64,000 bases of DNA from JACKJK01 sp046159835 (GCF_046159835.1 NZ_JBJXCY010000001.1:372001-436000); one strand, 5' to 3'. Numbered from the stretch's first letter, positions 47,489 through 56,194 are shown. Numbers and translations: made by a program. The notes: generated by a model from the letters alone, not told the origin.

Positions 47489-48579
47489 GTGACGACAAGC
47501 TGGACCGGCAGGAGGCCTTCAGCGGCACGCGCGCCGTCGCCAGGGGCTTCGAGATCGACGTGCAGGAACTGGAAGCCTATCTCGCCGACCGCGTCGAGGG
47601 CTTTGCCGGGCCGATCCGCCTGTCCCAGTTCAAGGGCGGCCAGTCCAACCCGACATACGTGGTGGAAACGCCGGCGCGCACCTACGTGCTGCGCAAGAAG
47701 CCGCCGGGCAACCTGCTGCCGTCCGCTCACGCCGTCGACCGCGAATACCGCGTCATCGCCGCGCTGCACACGCAGGGCTTCCCGGTTCCGAAGGCCTGGT
47801 TCCTGTGTGAGGACGAGAACGTCGTCGGCACTGCGTTCTACCTCATGGACAAGGTGGACGGGCGCGTCGTCTGGGAGCCGCATTGCCCCGGCATGGAGGC
47901 AGGCGAGCGCGCGGCGGTCTACGACGCGATGAACGACACCATCGCCAAGCTGCACGGCTTCGACCCGCATGAAATTGGCCTTGGCGATTTCGGCAAGCCG
48001 GACAATTACCTCGCCCGGCAGGTCGCGCGCTGGTCGAAGAACTATGTCGCCTCGCGCACCGAGAACGTGCCCGAGATGGACGCGCTGATGGACTGGCTGC
48101 CGGACAACCTGCCAGAAAGCGGCCCGGCGCGGCTCGTCCACGGTGACTATCGGCTCGATAACCTCATCCTTGCACCCGACGCGCCGCGCGTCGTCGCCGT
48201 GCTCGACTGGGAACTGTCGACGCTGGGCGATCCGCTTGCCGATTTCACCTATCACCTGATGCAGTGGGTGATGCCGCCCACCGATGACGGCTCCGGCACC
48301 GGCAGTCTCGTCGGCCACGACCTGGAACGCCTCGGCATCCCGTCGCTGGAGGACTACGTCGCCGCCTATTGCGCGCGCACGGGCCGCGACGGCATCCCCG
48401 ATCTGGACGCCTATTTTGCCTACAACTTCTTCCGCCTTGCCGCGATCCTGCAAGGAATCGTTGGCCGCGTGCGCGACGGGACGGCAGCCAACGCCAATGC
48501 CGCCGCGATGGCGCGGCAGGTCGGGCCGCTGGCCAAGTCCGGATGGCACTGGGCGCAACGCGCCGGGGCAGGAGCATGA
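47485..48579 (+). CDS. Aminoglycoside phosphotransferase-fold (APH) family protein, ACAD10-like
   Basis: A 364-residue kinase-fold protein of the APH superfamily, close to the N-terminal part of ACAD10/11 and bacterial homologues linked to acyl-CoA metabolism. The ATP- and Mg-binding residues are in VHGDYRLDNL and VLDWELSTLGDPLADF. Substrate unknown; 4-hydroxy acids or small alcohols are possible by analogy to ACAD10/11. ATG 47485 overlaps the hydrolase stop (ATGA), and its own stop overlaps the patatin gene start. Confidence 0.85.
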   Translation: MSDDKLDRQEAFSGTRAVARGFEIDVQELEAYLADRVEGFAGPIRLSQFKGGQSNPTYVVETPARTYVLRKKPPGNLLPSAHAVDREYRVIAALHTQGFPVPKAWFLCEDENVVGTAFYLMDKVDGRVVWEPHCPGMEAGERAAVYDAMNDTIAKLHGFDPHEIGLGDFGKPDNYLARQVARWSKNYVASRTENVPEMDALMDWLPDNLPESGPARLVHGDYRLDNLILAPDAPRVVAVLDWELSTLGDPLADFTYHLMQWVMPPTDDGSGTGSLVGHDLERLGIPSLEDYVAAYCARTGRDGIPDLDAYFAYNFFRLAAILQGIVGRVRDGTAANANAAAMARQVGPLAKSGWHWAQRAGAGA

Positions 48580-49403
48580 GCAAGGGCGTTGCGCTGGCGC
48601 TGTCGGGCGGTGGCGCGCGGGGCTTTGCGCATATCCCCGTCTGCGAGGCGTTCGACGATTGCGGCGTCACGCCGTCCTGCATCGCCGGCACGTCCATGGG
48701 CGCACTCATCGGCGCGCTCTATGCCAGCGGCATGAAGGCGAGCGATGTCCGCGAACAGTGCATCGCGATGTTCGCCAAGCGCTCTGACGTCATGTCGCGG
48801 CTGATGAAGGTGCGCGGGCGCGGGCGGCTGTTGTCGATCAGCTTCACCAAGTCCGGCGCGCTCGACCCCAAGCTGCTGCTGGAAGCCTTCCTGCCAGAGG
48901 ACCTGCCGCCGCGCATCGAGGACCTGCCCATCCCGTTCAAGGCGGTGGCGGTTGATTTCACCACCGGCAACGAAGTGGTCTTCGAGAAAGGCCCGCTGCT
49001 CTCGGCAATCGCCGCCAGCATCGCGTTTCCGCCGGTCATGCGCGGCGTGGTCGATGGCGAGCGCGTGCTGCTCGACGGGGGCATCGTCAACCCGACACCG
49101 CACGAAGTGGCTGGGCGTTGCGGCGACCCGGTCATCGCGTCCGACGTCGTGACGCTCCCCAACGCGGTGCCCGGCGAGGTGCCACCACCCATCACGGCGC
49201 TGATCGGCTCGGCGCAGATTATGATGCGCGCCATAGCGCAGGCCCGCTACGCGGCACATGTGCCCGCGCTTGTCGTCTATCCCGACATCCGCAACATGAC
49301 GATGTTCGACTTCTTCCAGGTTGCCGACATCATCGCAAAGGGCGAGGCCGCCGGAGAGGAAGTGTGCGCGTGGCTGCGTGAGAACGTGAAAGCCGATGCC
49401 TGA
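48576..49403 (+). CDS. Patatin-like phospholipase (RssA family)
   Basis: A 275-residue patatin with the oxyanion GGGARG at residues 11-16, the catalytic serine in GTSMG (Ser40) and the catalytic Asp in LLDGGIVNP. It has no signal peptide and no obvious membrane anchor. RssA-family enzymes act on lysophospholipids or similar lipids. The ATG at 48576 overlaps the APH-family stop by 4 bases, as the previous two genes also do, so purD, hydrolase, kinase and patatin look like one transcript. Confidence 0.86.
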   Translation: MSKGVALALSGGGARGFAHIPVCEAFDDCGVTPSCIAGTSMGALIGALYASGMKASDVREQCIAMFAKRSDVMSRLMKVRGRGRLLSISFTKSGALDPKLLLEAFLPEDLPPRIEDLPIPFKAVAVDFTTGNEVVFEKGPLLSAIAASIAFPPVMRGVVDGERVLLDGGIVNPTPHEVAGRCGDPVIASDVVTLPNAVPGEVPPPITALIGSAQIMMRAIAQARYAAHVPALVVYPDIRNMTMFDFFQVADIIAKGEAAGEEVCAWLRENVKADA

Positions 49404-49475
49404 TCGCGCGCGCCACACGCGCTTGTGTTTCGCTGTCACTGGAAAGCCGCGATTGGCGGCCCTATTCATCGTGCC

Positions 49476-50285
49476 ATGACAATCGCAAAGCCCTTTCTCG
49501 CCGCCGCCGCGCTGGCGCTCGTTTCAACCGTAGCCGTGGCCGACTCCGCGTCCGACTGGTCGCAGGGCGGCTATGCCCGCGTGCGCCTCATCAACGCCGG
49601 CAACCCGGAGCCAGGCGTGTGGCGCGCGGGGCTGGAGATCGACCTCAAGGACGGGTGGAAGACCTATTGGCGCTCACCGGGCGAAACCGGCGTGCCGCCG
49701 ATCTTCGACTGGACACCCTCGGACGGTGTCGCCTCGGTTGAGGTGCATTGGCCCACCCCCGTCCGGTTCGTGGATTCGGGTCTCACCTCCATCGGCTACA
49801 AGGGCGACGTGGTGCTGCCCATCGAGATTCGCACGACGGGCGACACGCCGCCGAAGCTGGACCTGGCGCTGAGCTACGCCGTGTGCAGCGACATCTGCGT
49901 GCCCGAGGAGGCGACCGTCACGCTCGACCTGTCCGGTGGCGCCAGCCCGCGTGGCCGGGTCGAGGTCGAGGCATCGCTCGCCAAAGTGCCGGAACGCACC
50001 ATGTCCGGCACGAATATCGCCGTGGCGCGCCCCGGCAAGACGCGGCAGGACCCCATCGAGATCGAACTTGTGTCCGGCACCAGCCCTGAGCGGGTCTTCG
50101 TCGAAGGTCCGGAAGACTGGTACCTCCCAGCCCCGGAGGCCGCCACGAACGACGGCACGGTGACCCTGTCGCTGCCGACCGGTGGAATCCCCGACGCGGC
50201 AGACCTCGACGGCGTGAAACTGACGGTCACGGCGCTTGGTCCCGATGGCGCGTGGGAAGAGACCGTCGAACTCACCGCGCGCTGA
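49476..50285 (+). CDS. Periplasmic DsbD N-terminal-like disulfide protein
   Basis: A 269-residue secreted protein. A signal peptide (cleavage near AVADS) is followed by a DsbD alpha-domain-like fold with YGWKTYWRSPGETG-type features (DGWKTYWRSPGETGVPP) and the redox pair CSDICVP near residue 145. The membrane and thioredoxin parts of DsbD are absent. It may accept electrons for copper delivery or cytochrome maturation. The ATG at 49476 gives a proper signal peptide. The gap before it (49404-49475) is short and empty. Confidence 0.8.
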   Translation: MTIAKPFLAAAALALVSTVAVADSASDWSQGGYARVRLINAGNPEPGVWRAGLEIDLKDGWKTYWRSPGETGVPPIFDWTPSDGVASVEVHWPTPVRFVDSGLTSIGYKGDVVLPIEIRTTGDTPPKLDLALSYAVCSDICVPEEATVTLDLSGGASPRGRVEVEASLAKVPERTMSGTNIAVARPGKTRQDPIEIELVSGTSPERVFVEGPEDWYLPAPEAATNDGTVTLSLPTGGIPDAADLDGVKLTVTALGPDGAWEETVELTAR

Positions 50286-50384
50286 ATTTCACAACGCCCC
50301 ACCTGACATTCTCCCGCGCCGCCATATGTGCTGGTGCAGGATGCGGCCCCTGTGCGGCCGCCAATTTGGGGGAGGACCTTCCAC

Positions 50385-50867
50385 ATGATCGCAGTTGGTG
50401 ACCGTTTGCCGCAGGCGCAGTTTTTCGTGAAGACCGAAAACGGGCGCGAAAAGCGCAGCACGGATGATGTCTTTGGTGGCCGCAAGGTCGTGTTGTTCGG
50501 CGTTCCCGGTGCCTTCACCGGCACATGCTCCAAGGCGCACCTGCCGGGCTTCGTGAACAACGCCGAAACTTTCCATGCCCATGGCATCGACGAGATCGCC
50601 TGCGTGTCGGTGAACGATGCCGACGTGCTGCACGCCTGGTCGCATATCGGCGAGGCGGACGGGAAAGTGACGATGCTGTCTGACGGCAATGCCGAGTTCA
50701 CCAAGGCGCTCGGCCTCGACATCGACATGTCCGGCGCCGGCATGGGCACCCGCTCCAAGCGCTACTCGATGGTGGTCGACGACGGCGTCGTGAAGAAGCT
50801 CAACATCGAGGAATCCCCCGGCAAGGCTGAAGCCTCCAGCGCCGAAACGCTGCTGGCGCAGCTTTAG
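50385..50867 (+). CDS. Peroxiredoxin, Prx5 family (1-Cys)
   Basis: A 160-residue peroxiredoxin. The peroxidatic Cys48 is in GVPGAFTGTCSKAHLPGF, the hallmark of the Prx5/AhpE-like group. Only one other Cys (in DEIACVSV) is present and it is not in a resolving position, so the enzyme is probably 1-Cys and uses glutathione or thioredoxin. The ATG at 50385 follows GGGGGAGG. Its leader and first codons match those of the ABM gene at 34647-34669 over 22 of 23 bases. Confidence 0.9.
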   Translation: MIAVGDRLPQAQFFVKTENGREKRSTDDVFGGRKVVLFGVPGAFTGTCSKAHLPGFVNNAETFHAHGIDEIACVSVNDADVLHAWSHIGEADGKVTMLSDGNAEFTKALGLDIDMSGAGMGTRSKRYSMVVDDGVVKKLNIEESPGKAEASSAETLLAQL

Positions 50868-50870
50868 GGC

Positions 50871-51383
50871 TCAGTCCCCGGCGGCCATCCCGGCAAGCTT
50901 CGCGACCGTGTTCAAGTTGCGCGCCGTGCCGCGTTCGGCCGCCGGAATTTTCAGCTTCGAACGCCCCATCCCGCTGGGGTAGTGCACGTAGATCTCGTGC
51001 TGCCCCAGCTTCATCACCGCATCCTTGCAGCCCTTCGCCTCGTCCAGCCACGCCTGCTTCGGCGCCTCGTCGAGGAAGATCGCCGTCGTGTATTTCGGCT
51101 CTTCGTCAGGGAACGGGTTGTCTTTCAGGATGCGCGCCATGTCGGCAGCGGTGCGGATGAAGACATCGACCCGCTTGCCGGCATAAGCCTCGAGGCGCGT
51201 TTCCAGCGCGTCGCGCGCCTTGGCGGCGCTCAACTTCGTGTCGAAGACGACGTTTCCGCTGGCGATATAGGCGCGCACGTTTTCAAGGCCCGCGTCCTCG
51301 CACATGGCCTTGAGGTCCGGCATGGGCAGCTTGCCGGTCCCGCCGACGTTCACCGCTCTCAGCAAGGCGACATGACGGGTCAT
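50871..51383 (-). CDS. DUF1697 family protein
   Basis: A 170-residue protein of the DUF1697 family: HVALLRAVNVGGTGKLPM, IASGNVVFDT, and a C-terminal segment with YPSGMGRSKLKIP. Function unknown; it is common in many bacterial groups. It converges on the peroxiredoxin gene with a 3-base gap and precedes rnhA. Confidence 0.86.
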   Translation of the reverse strand: MTRHVALLRAVNVGGTGKLPMPDLKAMCEDAGLENVRAYIASGNVVFDTKLSAAKARDALETRLEAYAGKRVDVFIRTAADMARILKDNPFPDEEPKYTTAIFLDEAPKQAWLDEAKGCKDAVMKLGQHEIYVHYPSGMGRSKLKIPAAERGTARNLNTVAKLAGMAAGD

Positions 51384-51423
51384 CGGCGCGGCGTCCTCAA
51401 GGCTTTGCCCGGCTGGGCTGCGC

Positions 51424-51897
51424 TCATGCGGGTTTTACAGGCTTCTTTTTCTTAGGCTTGAACGGGGCCATGCCCTCGTTGGCTAGCTGGTCGGCGCGCT
51501 CGTTTTCCGGGTGCCCCGCATGGCCCTTCACCCAGTGCCAGTCCACGTCGTGGCGGTGGATCGCCTCTTCAAGCCGCTGCCAGAGATCGACGTTCTTCAC
51601 CGGCTTCTTGTCGGCGGTCTTCCAGCCGCGCGCCTTCCAGCCGCGCAGCCACTGTGTGATGCCGTTGCGCACGTAGGAGGAGTCCGTGAACAGGTCCACC
51701 GTGACCGGCCGCTTCATGGCCTCCAGCGCCATGATGGCCGCGGTCAGTTCCATGCGGTTGTTGGTCGTCTCCGCTTCGCCGCCGCACAGCTCCTTCTCGG
51801 TGCCGTTGTAGACGAGAAGCGCACCCCAGCCGCCCGGTCCGGGATTCCCGGAGCAGGCGCCATCGGTGTAGACGCTGACCTTCTGCTGGTCGCTCAT
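51424..51897 (-). CDS. rnhA: Ribonuclease HI
   Basis: Hydrolyses RNA in RNA-DNA hybrids. The 157-residue protein has the Mg-binding motif YTDGACSGNPGPGGWG (Asp12), the Glu in NNRMELTA and the Asp in FTDSSYV, followed by HVWVKGHAGHPENERAD-type features (WVKGHAGHPENERAD). The start ATG 51897 overlaps the thrB stop (ATGA). The C-terminus is Lys-rich. Confidence 0.95.
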   Translation of the reverse strand: MSDQQKVSVYTDGACSGNPGPGGWGALLVYNGTEKELCGGEAETTNNRMELTAAIMALEAMKRPVTVDLFTDSSYVRNGITQWLRGWKARGWKTADKKPVKNVDLWQRLEEAIHRHDVDWHWVKGHAGHPENERADQLANEGMAPFKPKKKKPVKPA

Positions 51898-52859
51898 GCC
51901 TCCAGTCCGTATTGAGATGCATCGTCCACGCCGCGATGGAAGCGCAGCTTGCGCAGGTATTCCATCGGGTCCTTGGGCTGCACCATCGCGCCGGGAGGCG
52001 TGTTCAGCCAGTCGTACAGCCGCGTGACGAGGAAGCGCATGGAAGCGCCGCGCGCCAAAACAGGCAGCGCCTCGACTTCCGCTTGCGTAAACGGCCTGAC
52101 GTTTGCGTAAGCCGTCATCAGGGCCCGTGCCTTGGTGACGTTGAAGGACAGATCCGGCTCGAAGCACCACGCGTTCAGGCAGATCGCGACGTCGTAGGCG
52201 AAGGCATCGTTGCAGGCGAAATAGAAGTCGATGAAGCCCGAAAGCTGTTCGCCGATGAAGAACACGTTGTCTGGAAACAGGTCCGCGTGAATCACGCCGC
52301 TCGGCAACCCGTCCGGCCAGTGGGCCTCAAGCTCGCCGAGCGCCTCGTCCATCTCGCTTGCAAGCCCCGGCGACACGCTGTCGGCGCGTGCGCGGGCATC
52401 CTCGAAGATCGGTCGCCAGCCGGAGACCGACAGCGCGTTCTCGCGGTTGCCGGAATAGTCCGCGCCAGCCAAGTGCAGCTTGGCCAGCATCGTGCCCAGT
52501 TCGCGGCAATGCTCGGTGCGCGGGCGGCGCACCCACATGCCTTCCAGGAACTCGATCAGCGCTGCGGGACGCCCCGCCAGCTTGCGCAGCATGGCGCCGT
52601 CATGGGCGTGGATCGGCTGCGGGCAGCGGATACCGCGCTGGGCGAGATGCTCCATCAGGCCGAGGAAATACGGCAGGTCGGCTTCCGCCACGCGCTTTTC
52701 ATAGAGCGTGAGGATGAACTGGTCGCGGTCCGTGCGCAGCAGGAAGTTGGAATTCTCCACCCCTTCCGCGATGCCCTTGAACGATAGTAGCCCGCCAATG
52801 TCGTAGGCCGCGACGAAAGCGGAAACCTCTTCGTCGGAAACGTCGGTGTAGACGGCCAA
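51894..52859 (-). CDS. thrB: Homoserine kinase, APH-fold type
   Basis: Phosphorylates L-homoserine in threonine synthesis. It belongs to the choline kinase/APH-type ThrB found in alphaproteobacteria, unrelated to the GHMK-type ThrB of E. coli. The 321-residue protein starts AVYTDVSDEEV, as in the family, and has the ATP/Mg residues in VIHADLFPDNVFF and FYFACNDAFAYDVAI. TTG 52859 is chosen as start; a long open frame continues upstream into ispH. It supplies thrC, which is at 10.8-12.2 kb. Confidence 0.92.
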   Translation of the reverse strand: MAVYTDVSDEEVSAFVAAYDIGGLLSFKGIAEGVENSNFLLRTDRDQFILTLYEKRVAEADLPYFLGLMEHLAQRGIRCPQPIHAHDGAMLRKLAGRPAALIEFLEGMWVRRPRTEHCRELGTMLAKLHLAGADYSGNRENALSVSGWRPIFEDARARADSVSPGLASEMDEALGELEAHWPDGLPSGVIHADLFPDNVFFIGEQLSGFIDFYFACNDAFAYDVAICLNAWCFEPDLSFNVTKARALMTAYANVRPFTQAEVEALPVLARGASMRFLVTRLYDWLNTPPGAMVQPKDPMEYLRKLRFHRGVDDASQYGLEA

Positions 52860-52863
52860 GGCG

Positions 52864-53823
52864 CTACTCGGCGGCTTCGCGCAGGGCGCGCGGGAGATTG
52901 AAGATGACGTCTTCGTCAGCGGTGGAAATGGTTTCGAGGTCGAGCTTGCGGCGTTCGCCGAAGGCATTGATGACCTCGTCGACGAGGACTTCCGGTGCGC
53001 TGGCACCCGCTGTCAGCCCGATCGTGTCGGCCGCGTCGAAGATCGACCAGTCGATGTCACTGGCCCGCTGCACCAGTTGTGCGTGCTTGCATCCAGCCTT
53101 CAGCGCCACTTCCACCAGTCGCTGCGAGTTGGAGCTGTTCGGCGCGCCGACGACGATCATCGCGTCTGCCAGCGGCGCAACGGCCTTCACCGATTCCTGC
53201 CGGTTTGTGGTGGCGTAGCAGATGTCTTCCTTGTGCGGCGGCGCAATGGCCGGGAACCGGCGCGACAGCACCGCGACGATCTCGGCGGTATCGTCCACCG
53301 AAAGGGTCGTCTGCGTCAGGTAGGCGATGTTTTCCGGGTTGTTCGGCGTGAACGCCTCCGCATCCGCAACCGTCTCCACCAGGTGGATGGTCCCGGGCGG
53401 AAGCTGCCCCATCGTGCCGACCACTTCCGGATGCCCCGCATGGCCGATCAGCACGATCTCGCGACCGTACTTTTCATGCACCATCGCTTCCTTGTGGACC
53501 TTGGAAACCAGCGGGCAGGTCGCATCCAGGAAGAACATGTTGCGGTCGGAGGCTTCCGCCGGAACCGATTTCGGCACGCCGTGGGCGGAGAAGATCACCG
53601 GGGCCTGCGTATCGGGAATCTGGTCGAGTTCCTCCACGAAGACCGCGCCCTTGGCCTTGAGATTTTCGACCACGAACCGGTTGTGGACGATCTCGTGGCG
53701 CACGTAGACCGGTGGCCCGAAACGCTTCAGCGTCAGCTCCACAATGCGGATGGCGCGGTCGACGCCGGCGCAGAATCCGCGCGGCGAGCACAACAGCAGC
53801 TTCAGGGGTTTGCGGTCGGTCAT
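52864..53823 (-). CDS. ispH: 4-hydroxy-3-methylbut-2-enyl diphosphate reductase
   Basis: Last step of the methylerythritol phosphate pathway: reduces HMBPP to isopentenyl and dimethylallyl diphosphate. The 319-residue protein has three Fe-S cysteines: Cys in LLLCSPRGFCAGVDRA, DATCPLVSKVH and ICYATTNRQ. It is the first gene of the minus-strand run ispH-thrB-rnhA. The start is ATG 53823. Confidence 0.97.
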   Translation of the reverse strand: MTDRKPLKLLLCSPRGFCAGVDRAIRIVELTLKRFGPPVYVRHEIVHNRFVVENLKAKGAVFVEELDQIPDTQAPVIFSAHGVPKSVPAEASDRNMFFLDATCPLVSKVHKEAMVHEKYGREIVLIGHAGHPEVVGTMGQLPPGTIHLVETVADAEAFTPNNPENIAYLTQTTLSVDDTAEIVAVLSRRFPAIAPPHKEDICYATTNRQESVKAVAPLADAMIVVGAPNSSNSQRLVEVALKAGCKHAQLVQRASDIDWSIFDAADTIGLTAGASAPEVLVDEVINAFGERRKLDLETISTADEDVIFNLPRALREAAE

Positions 53824-53904
53824 TCGGTGTCCGGGCTTGGCAGGCGGGGCGGCAGCGGTTAACGCTGTCGCTGCATCGCCTTATCGGGAAGCGACGCGGA
53901 CTGG

Positions 53905-53947
53905 TATAGTCGGCGGCGCATTCGCGAGCGAATGTCGGGGGTATAGT
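53905..53947. promoter_or_regulatory. Perfect 16-base palindrome between two TATAGT boxes, ispH/lipoprotein region
   Basis: CATTCGCGAGCGAATG (53919-53934) is a perfect inverted repeat (7-2-7). TATAGT occurs at 53905-53910 and 53942-53947, on either side. In the 281-base gap between ispH (minus) and the lipoprotein gene (plus), these could be -10 boxes with an operator between them; no clear -35 element is visible. The rest of this gap shows no gene. Confidence 0.4.
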
Positions 53948-54104
53948 GTCGCCGAGCGTTGCGCTGTCAAGCACCGCCGGGAAACTGGATCGCAAGCGCG
54001 CCATTTTCTCGCCGGGATAAGCGCGCACAGCAACGCCACGAGCGCGCGTTCACCGCGCGAGCGAAGCGACAGAAGAAGCGCAACTTGGAGACTGTCGGGC
54101 GTTC

Positions 54105-54731
54105 ATGCGTAGCTTTTCCAAATCTTTTCGTTCCAATGCACCCCGTCTTGGTGCCGCAGGCCTTGCCTGCGCACTGTTCGGCCTGCTTGCCGCCTGTTCC
54201 AGCCCGCCGGCCCAGGGCATCAGCAATGCCAGCAGCAACCTCGCGCAGCGGCTGAACCTCAATTCCACCTCCTCCAGCGATCCGATCCCGAAACGTGCCG
54301 AACTGGAAGATGCACGCGGCTGCCCGCGCGCCGTCATCCGCGACGGGACGCAGACGCTGCGTGTCTACGAGCGCGGTGCCGACGGCGACCCGGAATTCAT
54401 TCGCTATCAGGGCTCGATCATGAAGATCGCCCGCGAGTGCACCTGGTCGGGCGACGAGATCGTCTCCATCAAGTTCGGTGTCTCCGGTCGCGTGGTCATT
54501 GGGCCGCGTGGCGGCGAGGGCACCTATTCGTTGCCCCTGCGCGTCGCCTTTGTCGCTCGTGGGGAAGCGCCGATGTGGGGTGACCTGTTCACCCAGTCCG
54601 TCACCATCGGGCCGGGCCAGACGAGCGCGGATTACGTGATGGTCCAGCAGACGCCGGGCCTGACAATACCCGCCGGTGCCGATGTCACCCGCTACCTGCT
54701 CTATGTCGGTTTCGACGGCCAGGGCGGCTGA
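54105..54731 (+). CDS. Predicted outer-membrane lipoprotein of unknown function
   Basis: A 208-residue protein with a lipoprotein signal peptide (GLLAACSS, Cys near residue 31), a Ser/Asn-rich linker, and a beta-rich domain with CPRAVIRDGTQTLRVYERGAD and a second pair around ARECTWSGDEIVSIKFG. A related pattern occurs in many alphaproteobacterial lipoproteins, but I do not recognise a named family. It is divergent from ispH and precedes the gcv control region by about 15 bases. Confidence 0.75.
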   Translation: MRSFSKSFRSNAPRLGAAGLACALFGLLAACSSPPAQGISNASSNLAQRLNLNSTSSSDPIPKRAELEDARGCPRAVIRDGTQTLRVYERGADGDPEFIRYQGSIMKIARECTWSGDEIVSIKFGVSGRVVIGPRGGEGTYSLPLRVAFVARGEAPMWGDLFTQSVTIGPGQTSADYVMVQQTPGLTIPAGADVTRYLLYVGFDGQGG

Positions 54732-54745
54732 TCGCACGACTCAGG

Positions 54746-54773
54746 TTGACTAGCCCTTTCGCGGGCATATGAT
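54746..54773 (+). promoter_or_regulatory. Sigma-70-type promoter of the gcv operon
   Basis: TTGACT (54746-54751) and TATGAT (54768-54773) are separated by 16 bases and match the sigma-70 consensus in five of six positions each. Transcription would start near 54780, about 15 bases before the first glycine aptamer. Confidence 0.7.
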
Positions 54774-54794
54774 CTTCTCCGCCGATAATTATCC

Positions 54795-54870
54795 TGCGGG
54801 AGACGCTGACCTTCGGGTCAGGGCCGAAGGCGCAACCGCCCCGGAAACGCTCAGGCAAAAGGACCGCTGG
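54795..54870 (+). promoter_or_regulatory. Glycine riboswitch, first aptamer
   Basis: The leader of the glycine cleavage operon contains the classic glycine aptamer elements GCGGGAGACGC, GCCGAAGGCGCAACCGCC, CGGAAACGCTCAGGCAAAA and GGACCGC. It is followed by a second aptamer, so the two form the tandem glycine riboswitch known to turn on gcvT operons when glycine is abundant. Confidence 0.93.
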
Positions 54871-54880
54871 ATCATACGGC

Positions 54881-54978
54881 CTCTGGAAAGCAATCGGGCG
54901 CGCCCGATTCACCGACGGGGGTAAGCAGCCGGCGTTCTGCCGGTCGAGCGAATTCTCTCAGGTTCCGTGACAGAGGGG
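54881..54978 (+). promoter_or_regulatory. Glycine riboswitch, second aptamer
   Basis: The second aptamer starts with CCTCTGGAAAGC, has CACCGACGGGG and the P3 stem (GCCGG-GTTCT-GCCGG), and ends with AATTCTCTCAGGTTCCG and TGACAGAGG. It is separated from the first aptamer by about 10 bases. No clear terminator hairpin follows, so the switch may act on translation or on a weaker structure around the gcvT start at 55046. Confidence 0.9.
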
Positions 54979-55045
54979 GTGCTGGGCCAGCGCGCATCTG
55001 CGCCGGTTCGCGCATGGCCTTGAAGCAACGGAACGGGAGAACCCT

Positions 55046-56194
55046 ATGGCAGGGGCAACCGACGGCGGCGATCTTCTCAAGACACCGCTTCACGCAGTCC
55101 ACGTCGCGCTTGGCGCGCGCATGGTGCCGTTTGCCGGCTACGACATGCCGGTGCAGTACGAAACGGGCATCATGGCCGAACACAAGGCAACGCGCGAAAG
55201 CGCCGGCCTGTTCGACGTGTCCCACATGGGCCAGGCGGTGCTGCGCGCCGAGAACGGCAGCCACAAGACCGTCGCCTCCGCGCTCGAAGCCCTCGTGCCC
55301 GCGGGCATCCGCAGGCTCGATCCCGGCCACCAGCGCTACACCCAGTTACTCAATACCGATGGCGGCATCATCGACGACCTGATGGTGACCCGTGGCGCAT
55401 CGTCTGAGGATGACGGCACGCTGTTCCTCGTGGTGAACGCGGCCTGCAAGGCGGGCGACTACGCCCATATCGAGGCCAACCTCACCGGCGGCGTGCGGCT
55501 CGACCCGCTGGAGGGGCGCGGACTGATCGCGCTGCAGGGGCCAAAGGCGGCCGAAGTCCTGAGCGCCCATGTGCCGGGCGCTGCCGACATGGCCTTCATG
55601 GACGCGCGGCCTGCCAAGTTCGACGGCATCGACATCCATGTCTCCCGCTCCGGCTACACCGGCGAGGACGGCTACGAGATTTCAACCGCCGGGCGCGATG
55701 CCGAGGCGGTCTGGGCCGCGCTCGCGGCATCCGATGCGGTGATTCCGGTCGGCCTTGGCGCGCGTGACACGCTGCGTCTGGAGGCGGGCCTCTGCCTGTA
55801 TGGCCACGACATCGACGAGACGACCTCCCCGGTTGAAGCGGGTCTCACGTGGTCCATTGGAAAGCGCCGCCGCGAGGAGGGCGGGTTTCCCGGCTTCCAG
55901 CGCATCTACCGCGAATTGCAGGACGGCCCGTCGCGCAAACGCGTCGGCATCTTGCCGGAGGGGCGCGCGCCGGCCCGCGAGGGCACCGTCATTGCCGACG
56001 AGAACGGCAACGAGATCGGCACCGTCACCAGCGGCGGCTTCGGGCCGACCGTCGGCGGCCCCGTCGCCATGGGCTACGTCAAGACGACCTTCGCCAAGCC
56101 GGACACGCCATTGCAACTGATGGTGCGCGGCAAGGCCCAGCCGGCGAGGGTGGTGAAGCTGCCCTTCGTGCCGCCCGGTTTCCACCGCGGATAA
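55046..56194 (+). CDS. gcvT: Glycine cleavage system aminomethyltransferase (T protein)
   Basis: Transfers the methylene group from the lipoyl arm of H protein to tetrahydrofolate. The 382-residue protein has the family pattern KTPLHAVHVALGARMVPFAG, GLFDVSHMGQ, LALQGP (as LIALQGPKAAEVL), and SRSGYTGEDGYEI (folate-binding region). ATG 55046 is 68 bases after the second aptamer. It is the first gene of the operon. Confidence 0.96.
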   Translation: MAGATDGGDLLKTPLHAVHVALGARMVPFAGYDMPVQYETGIMAEHKATRESAGLFDVSHMGQAVLRAENGSHKTVASALEALVPAGIRRLDPGHQRYTQLLNTDGGIIDDLMVTRGASSEDDGTLFLVVNAACKAGDYAHIEANLTGGVRLDPLEGRGLIALQGPKAAEVLSAHVPGAADMAFMDARPAKFDGIDIHVSRSGYTGEDGYEISTAGRDAEAVWAALAASDAVIPVGLGARDTLRLEAGLCLYGHDIDETTSPVEAGLTWSIGKRRREEGGFPGFQRIYRELQDGPSRKRVGILPEGRAPAREGTVIADENGNEIGTVTSGGFGPTVGGPVAMGYVKTTFAKPDTPLQLMVRGKAQPARVVKLPFVPPGFHRG

